Assembly (NCBI GenBank): GCA_900549915.1
Contig: URQF01000018.1
Coordinates: 1-18,589 of the forward strand
Source: an uncultured Mollicutes bacterium
Lineage (GTDB): Bacteria; Bacillota_I; Bacilli_A; RFN20; CAG-288
DNA: 18,589 bases
Direction: 5' to 3'
Both the position numbers and the translations under genes were made by a program. The notes beneath the pieces were generated by a model. It was not told the DNA's origin. It was given only the letters and a program-made list of their open reading frames with translations, and searched no databases. Positions 12,336 through 18,589 of the stretch are shown in pieces; position 1 is the first letter of the stretch, and every line of letters begins with the position of its first letter.

Positions 12336-15200
12336 CTAGGAGGTGATGGAATGAACCTTGCTTTTCAGGGACCTTAAAGAGGGGGAGGCGACAAGAATTG
12401 TCCTGACTAGACTTAGGGCAAGGATGGTTAGGAATTCAATATAGCCAGGATAGATCAATCCGAACAAAGGATAAGATGCCAAGGATGCTTTTATGATGGC
12501 TAGAATGATGTAACTGACGACAATTGAGATAAGGAACGAAGAGAGAGATACGAAAAGCAGAGGCAGGAGGGCTTCTTTCCGGATTTCCTTATCCGGAGTT
12601 CCCCTTACCTTCTGGTATTGAGCATCGATGGAAAGAAGGAAGAGCATCTTTCTGAACAGAACAAACTGTAGAACTAGGGAAACAACAAGGAAGAAGATGG
12701 CTAGGTATAGAACAGGGCCGCTGACAGTATCTTTCCTTTCTTTCCTGTTTTCAATGGATGCACCTGGATTTGTGAGCCTGACATTAAACCCTTCGGAATA
12801 ATCCTTTTCGGAGAACTTGGCAATCTGTCTGATTTTTCTGCTGCTGGATTCACTGGCAGTCCTGACCGAATCATAGACAGCACAGCTATCTGGGAAGAGT
12901 TCGAGCAGCGTTTCCTTTTTCCTTATCGGATTGTAGTAATTAGCAGACCACCTTGGTAAAGTGAAGCCGACAATCGTAAAAGGAATTTCTTCCTTCTGTT
13001 CGGTTATCGAATTGTATTTTTCAAATGCCATGTTCCGCTTCTTGAAAATTGAATCGGAATACAAATCCCTATAGTAGGAAAGTAATTCAGTAGCCGATTC
13101 CGAGATAGTGGTAAATGCCTCGAATGTTCTGGGTGAAGAATAATCTGGTTTCCCGCTTGCGACATAATCGGAAAGATAGGCTTCATAAATCGCAAGTCTG
13201 TCATTTTCCGGGATTGCGGATGGAACTACTTGATGAAGCGATGAATAGTAATATTTGGTATAGTAATCGGAATCGAAGTCACTATTCTGATAGGCTTCTT
13301 TATAATGCTCTGCTGCATAAGCATGGATGGGAATATCAAGGAAATGAGTGAAGAATTCATAAGCGGACTCTGTATAGACAGAGTCACTGACTGCGTTTTT
13401 TCCAAGGAATTTCTTTGGAACTGTGATGCTTCGGGTACTTTTCCTTTCCTCTGTTTGATCCAAAGTCCAGAGATAGACGGAGAGACACCTAGTAATAAAG
13501 TTTTCTTTTTCAAAGCTTTCGTCTTTGAAGAAAATGACTTTGTCTTTGTTTTGATCCGCTAGATAGTTGATATAAGTAGAACCGTTTCTTCCGTCTTGGA
13601 GAAATCTTCCATCGAGGGTGAGATGACTTTCCCTTTTCCCATAGGTAGTGCTTTTCAGGGAATTTAATGTGCTTGGAGTGACAAAGAAAAGATTGATATA
13701 GGAAGATTGCTTCCTGCTTTTCAGTTTGTGCGCTTCTTTTGATAATTCCTGTTCCGACTGAATTACTTGGTACAGGCAATAATTCTTATATTGATTAAAA
13801 TTCTTGCTATCATAACAAGTATCTAAGACGCCTACAATGGAAAGGTTCTTGTGAACATATTCCTTTCCCCATATCAGAGACAGGTTTTTTCCTAGGATGG
13901 ATTGATAAGTCAGTTCCGTATAGCTTACGTCTTTCCTGCTCCTGATATCCTTAATGCCCTCAAATTGGAAATCCGTTATCCTGATTTCATTGTCATCAGA
14001 AGGAAGTCTTCCGCTCAGGATGCTATATCCAGTCGGGAGCCTATTCCTGGAGTCGATTGAACAAAGCCGAATACCATCATTGTAGTATCGAATATCGTAG
14101 TAAGTATGAATATCCGTTACTCCTGTTTTTGGTTTACTTCCAAAGACAATTGTTCCATCGAATTGAACCTGATCAGAAGTATCCTTTACAACCTTTAGCA
14201 GTGGGTAACCTGATTCCTTTTCGAAAGCCGCAGCCTTTTCCTCTGAAAAGTTTCGATTACCGGAGGAATAACTGCCTGAATCTGCGTGATAGTTATTCTC
14301 AATGGAAACGTAATCATCCTTATCACGAAGGATTCCGTCTGTAATCCTATTGATATTGCTGTAAGAAATCAGACTGCCATAGACTCCGGACAGTGCAAGA
14401 CAGACACTAGTGAAGAAAAGCGTAAAAGCCAAAAGGACTCTTGACGATTTCCTGTTCCTGAACAGGGAACGGGTCAAACCTCTGAGACTCAAATGCGGGT
14501 TGCTACGGGAAAGGCTTTTATTGTTCTGATAAGTCTCTTGTTTTGTTGAAACGGATGGATTTGAGACTATTTTTCTGTTTTCGAAAATAATTTCTGAGTC
14601 AAAGGATTCCGTCAGAGCCCCCTTTTTGCAGCAAACAAGAACCAGTCTTTGCTTTGATTGCTCTTTCAAAAGAGAAAAGATGTGTTCAGCCTCTTCTTTT
14701 GAAAGAGACGAGTAAGGATCATTCGCTAGGATAACTTCTGCATTCTTTGCAATACATCGCGCTAAGGAAGCTTTCTGAAGATCTTCGCTTGAAAGTTCAA
14801 ATGGCTTCTTCTGATTTAAAGAAGATAAGCCAAGTTCTTCTAAGGCTTTTTTTGCTTTTGTATCTGCTTCTTTGTCATTTTTCAGCCAGAGAGGATACGC
14901 GATATTCTCTAGAATAGTCAAGGATATCTGCATCCTGGAATTTGCCAGAACGAGTCCAATCTTATCTCTGCGATAGGCTTCGGCCTGCTCTTTACTATAA
15001 GAGAGAATATCCTCCCCGCTTATCCTTATCGATCCAGAGGCTGGCTTTTGAAAGCATAATAGAATCTGGTAGAAATCATGGATTTCCTCTTCGTTTAAAC
15101 CATGGATTCCAACCCTTCCTGTTTTAGGAAAATTCAAATCGATTCTATTGAATTTGGTTTGGCTGCTCTTGCTAAGCCTGATGCTATTTTCTTTGGTCAT
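12336..15200 (-). CDS. MacB/FtsX-like permease fused to a degenerate ABC ATPase domain
   Basis: The 954-residue protein has an N-terminal ABC nucleotide-binding fold (about 1-215), a membrane helix (about 256-278), a large extracytoplasmic domain (about 280-820) and three C-terminal helices (about 825-945), which is the MacB/FtsX layout. Every ATPase motif is broken: the Walker A position reads GIHGLNEEE (31-39) with no Lys or Ser/Thr; the Q-loop Gln is absent (LVLAN, 83-87); the signature is LSSED (136-140); Walker B reads ILANDP (157-162) instead of LADEP; the switch His is replaced by CC (190-191). The fold is still recognisable (GSIRISGEDI, LARCIAK, LTILENIAYPL). AGG codons, such as one in the last membrane helix, are better as Met. 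It is monocistronic, with an AAAGG 9 or so bases before the ATG. Substrate unknown; it may be a structural or signalling protein rather than a pump. Confidence 0.8.
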   Translation of the reverse strand: MTKENSIRLSKSSQTKFNRIDLNFPKTGRVGIHGLNEEEIHDFYQILLCFQKPASGSIRISGEDILSYSKEQAEAYRRDKIGLVLANSRMQISLTILENIAYPLWLKNDKEADTKAKKALEELGLSSLNQKKPFELSSEDLQKASLARCIAKNAEVILANDPYSSLSKEEAEHIFSLLKEQSKQRLVLVCCKKGALTESFDSEIIFENRKIVSNPSVSTKQETYQNNKSLSRSNPHLSLRGLTRSLFRNRKSSRVLLAFTLFFTSVCLALSGVYGSLISYSNINRITDGILRDKDDYVSIENNYHADSGSYSSGNRNFSEEKAAAFEKESGYPLLKVVKDTSDQVQFDGTIVFGSKPKTGVTDIHTYYDIRYYNDGIRLCSIDSRNRLPTGYSILSGRLPSDDNEIRITDFQFEGIKDIRSRKDVSYTELTYQSILGKNLSLIWGKEYVHKNLSIVGVLDTCYDSKNFNQYKNYCLYQVIQSEQELSKEAHKLKSRKQSSYINLFFVTPSTLNSLKSTTYGKRESHLTLDGRFLQDGRNGSTYINYLADQNKDKVIFFKDESFEKENFITRCLSVYLWTLDQTEERKSTRSITVPKKFLGKNAVSDSVYTESAYEFFTHFLDIPIHAYAAEHYKEAYQNSDFDSDYYTKYYYSSLHQVVPSAIPENDRLAIYEAYLSDYVASGKPDYSSPRTFEAFTTISESATELLSYYRDLYSDSIFKKRNMAFEKYNSITEQKEEIPFTIVGFTLPRWSANYYNPIRKKETLLELFPDSCAVYDSVRTASESSSRKIRQIAKFSEKDYSEGFNVRLTNPGASIENRKERKDTVSGPVLYLAIFFLVVSLVLQFVLFRKMLFLLSIDAQYQKVRGTPDKEIRKEALLPLLFVSLSSFLISIVVSYIILAIIKASLASYPLFGLIYPGYIEFLTILALSLVRTILVASPSLRSLKSKVHSITS

Positions 15201-15494
15201 GATTCTATACCTTTGGATCTACATGGATATCAGTAAAATGGTCAGATTGAGCGGAGAATTCGATTAAATATAACTTGTCTGATGAAAGTCTAATGAAGCA
15301 AGAAAACAAAGTGACATTTTGCTCAAGCGAATCATATCCTTTCTCCTTTTTTTATAATTGTACAATGGGTAAATCACAAAAAACAAGTGGTAATTCAATA
15401 TAATTATATGAGAGGGAAAGGAGTTGCTTTACTAGTAGCTTTGAAATAATTGCCTTATTTACTCATCATGAATTGGTTCTAATATTAATTCAAA
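15201..15494. other. AT-rich intergenic region with no gene seen
   Basis: This gap lies between the start of the ABC-type gene and the ppdK terminator, and should contain the promoter of the ABC-type gene. I find no well-spaced promoter pair; a TATATT on the minus strand near 15265-15270 is a weak candidate. The only ATG-started frames are 11-13 codons long. No tRNA or stable RNA fold was recognised. Confidence 0.5.
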
Positions 15495-15524
15495 AGAAAA
15501 AACTGCTGCACTTTCGTGCAGCAG
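15492..15524 (-). terminator. Intrinsic terminator of ppdK
   Basis: On the minus strand CTGCTGCAC (15516-15524) and GTGCAGCAG (15503-15511) form a perfect 9-bp stem closed by a GAAA tetraloop and followed by TTTTTTCTTTT. It lies 29 bases after the ppdK stop. Confidence 0.93.
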
Positions 15525-15552
15525 CCTTTCATCTTAGATAGGATTCAGTAGA

Positions 15553-18306
15553 TTAGTACTGATAGCCTTCGTCCCGGACTTCAGCCTGAGCAGCTGCTAA
15601 GCGAGCGCCAGGGACACGGAACGGAGAGCAGGAGACATAGTCGATTCCGTATTTATCGAACAGAGCGATAGATTCCGGATCGCCGCCAGCTTCACCGCAG
15701 ACACCGCAGTGGAGATCAGGGTTGGCTTCTTTGCCTTCCTTGACGGACCTAGCGATTAAACGTCCGACACCATCGTTATCGATGGTCTTGAACGGATCGA
15801 ATTCGATGAGGTGTTCATCGAGGTAAGGAGTGATGTAAGAAGAATAGTCGTTACGGGAGAAACCGAAGGTGAACTGAGTGAGGTCGTTGGTTCCGTAGGA
15901 GAAGTAAGCAGCATGCTTACCAATCTGGCCACCAGTTAAAGCAGCACGCGGAGTCTCGACCATGGTTCCGACGATGTACTTCCTCTTCTTATCATAAGCG
16001 GATTCGGCAATGATCTTATCAGCGACTTCGCTGACTAAGTTCTTGACGAAGACGAATTCCTTCTCGGCGACAACCTGCGGGACCATTAAGGATGCAACGA
16101 TATGGACCTTCTTGCCAGCCTTTTCGGAAAGGGTCTTCTCAGCGCGTAAAGCAGCCTTGATGACAGCTTCAGCCTGCCTGCGTCCGATTTCAGGATAGAC
16201 AACGTCAAGACGGCAGCCACGGAGACCCATCATCGGGTTAGTCCTGTGGAGTTCCGTAATACGACGGTTGATCTGCTCAACGCTCTTGCCGGACTTCTTG
16301 GCTAAGGAAGCGATATCCTCGGCGTTGTTCGGTAAGTATTCATCAAGCGGCGGATCTAACAGACGGACAGAGATGTTGATTCCGTTGACAGCTAAATACC
16401 TGTTGTAGAAATCCTCTTCCTGGAATTTCTCAAGCTTGTTGAGGTAGCCGACACGTTCTTCAGTGGTATCAGAGAGAATCCTCTGCTGCCTGATGATAAG
16501 ACGGTCTTTGCCACGGAACCTGTGCTCAGTACGGCATAAGCCGATGCCCTTTGCACCAAGCTCGATAGCCTTTGCGGCTTCTTCCGGAGTATCGGCGTTG
16601 GCCTTGACTTCGATACGAGCATACTTATCAGCCCATTTCAGGACTTTCTTGAAGTTCGGATTATCTCCGCCTTCCTTGGTTTCGACAGCACCATCATAGA
16701 TGCATCCAGTGGAACCATTGAGGGAGATGATATCTCCTTCTTTGTATTTCTTTCCACCGAGTTCCATTGTGCCTTTGACTTCATCGACCTTTAAGGCACC
16801 GCATCCAGTGATACAGGTCTTACCGATCTGACGGGCAACAACAGCTGCGTGGCTGGTCCTGCCACCGCGCCTAGTTAAGACACCCTGAGCAGCGACCATA
16901 CCGCCTAAGTCTTCCGGAGAAGTCTCAGCACGGACTAAGATGAGCTGGGCATTCTTGTCTTTTGCCTTTAAGGCCTGAGCCTTTTCAGCAGTGAAGACGA
17001 TGTGTCCGACAGCAGCACCCGGGCCTGCCGGATTACCGGTAGCGATGGTGACAGCTTTCTTCTCAGCGGCTTCGACGAAAGTCGGATGGAGAAGCTGATC
17101 AAGCGAACGAGGTTCAACACGTAAGATAGCGTCTTTCTCGTCGATTAATCCTTCCTTGACCATATCGGTTGCAATCTGAAGAGCTGCAGGGCCGGTACGT
17201 TTTCCGTTACGGGTCTGTAAGAAGTAGAGCTTTCCGTCTTCGACAGTGAACTCGAAGTCCTGCCTGTCTTTATAATGCTTTTCAAGCTTCTTAGCAGAAT
17301 CAACTAACTGTTTGTAGATGTGCGGCTGCTGTTCCTTTAAGGCTTCGATGTGAAGCGGAGTACGGATACCAGCAACAACATCCTCACCCTGAGCATTGAT
17401 TAAATACTCGGCGAAGATCTGGTTATGACCATCGGTCGGCTGACGGGTGAATCCGACACCGGTACCGGAGTTGTCATTCCTGTTTCCGAAGGCCATCGAC
17501 TGGACGTTGACAGCAGTTCCCCAAGAATAAGGGATGTTGTTCATCTTACGATAAAGGGTAGCACGTTCGTTATCCCAGGAGTGGAAGATTGCTTCGACAG
17601 CAGTCCTTAACTGATCGACTGGGTTGGACGGGAACTCTTCCTTGAAGGTCTTCTTGTAGTATTCCTTATAAGCAACGACTAACTTCTGAAGTTCTTCGAC
17701 CGGAACATCCTTGTCGTTCTTGATGCCAAGACGTGCCTTGGTATCTTCTAACCTCTTGTCCCTGTCAGTACGCGGCCATCCCTTGGCAATGTTAGTGAAC
17801 CTAAGGATGAAACGACGATAGGAATCATAGGCGAAACGAGGCTTTCCAGACTGTTTTGCTAAAGCTTCGACGGTCTCATCATTCAGACCGAGGTTGAGGA
17901 TGGTGTCCATCCTACCAGGCCTAGAGACACGGGCGCCAGAACGGACGGAGACAAGTAACGGCTTCGGACCATGTCCGAAGGATTTGCCAGTACGTTCCTC
18001 GAGAGCCTTGATGTTCTCTTTGATTTGTTTCTGGATGTCTTTCGAGATCTTACGACCATTATCATAGTAAGCAGTGCAGGCTTCTGTGGTAACAGTGAAT
18101 CCATCCGGAATCAGAATGCCGATGTGTTTCCTTTCGGCAAGACCTGCGCCTTTTCCACCGAGCAGGTTCTTACGATCCTGAACGGTAGCGCCGGTTCCGT
18201 AACCTTCACCGAAGCTGTAGACATACTGTCCCGGCTTGTAGGTGCTGTGCGGTTTCTTGGCCTTAGGGGCAGAAACTGCTTTAACAGATTTCTTCTTAGT
18301 AGCCAT
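15553..18306 (-). CDS. ppdK: Pyruvate phosphate dikinase
   Basis: PPDK interconverts pyruvate, ATP and phosphate with phosphoenolpyruvate, AMP and pyrophosphate in central carbon metabolism. The 917-residue protein has the nucleotide-binding domain (about 28-360), the phosphohistidine domain (about 400-540) with His 486 in GGxTSHAAVV, and the PEP/pyruvate TIM barrel (about 545-915) with GLCRTEH (589-595), RLLDPPLDE, NPMMGLRGCRLDV, SYGTNDLTQ, CGVCGEAGGD (catalytic Cys 870) and SCSPFRVPGARLAAAQ. AGG stands at classic Met sites: 59 (LAEM), 129 and 132 (VSMPGMMD), 169, 276 (GNM), 348 (DMQD), 483 (GGMTSH), 596 (TEHMF), 710. About 19 AGG and 11 ATG codons were counted. Invariant Arg are CGN. ATG 18304-18306 is chosen for the AGGAGG at 18311-18316; the Lys/Ala-rich first 25 residues are extra to the family core. 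Residues upstream of this ATG are leader. Confidence 0.97.
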   Translation of the reverse strand: MATKKKSVKAVSAPKAKKPHSTYKPGQYVYSFGEGYGTGATVQDRKNLLGGKGAGLAERKHIGILIPDGFTVTTEACTAYYDNGRKISKDIQKQIKENIKALEERTGKSFGHGPKPLLVSVRSGARVSRPGRMDTILNLGLNDETVEALAKQSGKPRFAYDSYRRFILRFTNIAKGWPRTDRDKRLEDTKARLGIKNDKDVPVEELQKLVVAYKEYYKKTFKEEFPSNPVDQLRTAVEAIFHSWDNERATLYRKMNNIPYSWGTAVNVQSMAFGNRNDNSGTGVGFTRQPTDGHNQIFAEYLINAQGEDVVAGIRTPLHIEALKEQQPHIYKQLVDSAKKLEKHYKDRQDFEFTVEDGKLYFLQTRNGKRTGPAALQIATDMVKEGLIDEKDAILRVEPRSLDQLLHPTFVEAAEKKAVTIATGNPAGPGAAVGHIVFTAEKAQALKAKDKNAQLILVRAETSPEDLGGMVAAQGVLTRRGGRTSHAAVVARQIGKTCITGCGALKVDEVKGTMELGGKKYKEGDIISLNGSTGCIYDGAVETKEGGDNPNFKKVLKWADKYARIEVKANADTPEEAAKAIELGAKGIGLCRTEHRFRGKDRLIIRQQRILSDTTEERVGYLNKLEKFQEEDFYNRYLAVNGINISVRLLDPPLDEYLPNNAEDIASLAKKSGKSVEQINRRITELHRTNPMMGLRGCRLDVVYPEIGRRQAEAVIKAALRAEKTLSEKAGKKVHIVASLMVPQVVAEKEFVFVKNLVSEVADKIIAESAYDKKRKYIVGTMVETPRAALTGGQIGKHAAYFSYGTNDLTQFTFGFSRNDYSSYITPYLDEHLIEFDPFKTIDNDGVGRLIARSVKEGKEANPDLHCGVCGEAGGDPESIALFDKYGIDYVSCSPFRVPGARLAAAQAEVRDEGYQY

Positions 18307-18329
18307 TTTTCCTCCTAGAAAATATAAAT

Positions 18330-18360
18330 CAGGGTTTTCCCTGTTGTTAATTCTATCATA
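18330..18360 (-). promoter_or_regulatory. ppdK -10 box and leader hairpin
   Basis: On the minus strand TATGAT (18355-18360) is a plausible -10 box; the -35 is poor. The leader just downstream contains CAGGG-AAAA-CCCTG (18330-18343), a 5-bp hairpin ending 14 bases before the ribosome binding site. It is too short to call a riboswitch. Confidence 0.45.
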
Positions 18361-18557
18361 ATTAAACAATATTGTGTGATGAAAACTTGTGTTTGAAAGC
18401 AAAGGCAATTTCAAATTGTTCTTTTTGAATCCAAACTGGGTTTCTTCTTCCCTTTTTGAAGCAGAAAAATAGAATTTTAAGGTCTTAATGACTGCTTGTT
18501 TTTACTCCATTCAAGGATGAGAAAATTTTTTGAAACAGGAAACAAAGAGGATGTCTG

Positions 18558-18589
18558 TGCTACACTACTTCCGATAGGAGGTAATCCAT
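18558..18589 (+). promoter_or_regulatory. Promoter and ribosome binding site of a gene cut by the window end
   Basis: An extended -10 box, TGCTACACT (18558-18566), is followed by AGGAGG (18576-18581). The window ends in AT at 18588-18589, so an ATG would sit 6 bases past the ribosome binding site if the next base is G. A rightward gene divergent from ppdK is therefore likely. Nothing else is seen in 18361-18557. Confidence 0.5.

Noticed and set aside
12337..12376. AGGAGGTGATGGAATG on the plus strand as a gene start
   Set aside because: It is a perfect ribosome binding site match, but the frames that follow end after a few codons. It is the complement of the 3' end of the ABC-type gene.
1306..18306. 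AGG at Met sites as sequencing error or relaxed selection
   Set aside because: The substitutions are consistent across many genes, always at Met columns, and never at invariant Arg columns that I could recognise. Random error would not do this.
18307..18414. Longer N terminus for PPDK
   Set aside because: It spans the leader hairpin, the -10 box and the AGGAGG site; the internal ATG is well placed.

Overview
The window reads as a chromosomal piece of an uncultivated, low-GC, Gram-positive-type Bacilli bacterium. It has secG-rnr-smpB synteny, strong AGGAGG ribosome binding sites, T-tailed intrinsic terminators and Firmicutes-type Feo and Trk genes. The most important property is the genetic code: AGG is read as methionine, not arginine. 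At strongly conserved Met positions in at least eight unrelated genes the codon is AGG (pyruvate phosphate dikinase, FeoB, FeoA, RNase R, SmpB, TrkH, the HMA metal-binding protein, SecG). Conserved Arg positions in the same genes use CGT, CGC, CGG, CGA or AGA. By hand count AGG outnumbers ATG as a Met codon (about 18 to 7 in feoB, about 19 to 11 in ppdK). This matches the AGG-to-Met reassignment described by Shulgina and Eddy (2021) for a clade of uncultivated Bacilli, which I recall as NCBI translation table 34, the Enterosoma code. Any translation with the standard or bacterial table puts wrong Arg residues throughout the window.

Layout, left to right. Positions 1-1040 look unlike the rest: GC-rich repeats, then one unrecognised minus-strand gene whose Met codons are mostly ATG, with a Bacteroidota-like C-terminal tail stranded in another frame at its 3' end. 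Positions 1247-5061 hold secG-rnr-smpB (protein export, RNA decay, ribosome rescue) with a promoter, an internal terminator-like hairpin and a final terminator that overlaps the end of smpB. Positions 5112-8093 hold a potassium uptake operon: two TrkA-type regulators and a TrkH-type channel, ending in a terminator shared with the opposing gene.

Positions 8296-12249 form an iron locus around a divergent promoter region. An HMA metal-binding protein and a DtxR/MntR-family repressor run leftward. Two feoA genes, feoB and a small lysine-rich membrane protein run rightward. Two near-identical operators (GTTAG-N6-CTAAY) lie on the two promoters, which suggests one metal-sensing circuit controlling both arms.

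Positions 12336-15200 carry a minus-strand MacB/FtsX-like permease fused to an ATPase domain that has lost all its catalytic motifs. Positions 15553-18306 carry ppdK (pyruvate phosphate dikinase), the best single gene for showing the altered code. At the right edge a promoter and a strong ribosome binding site precede an ATG cut off by the window end. I saw no tRNA, rRNA, CRISPR array or transposase.
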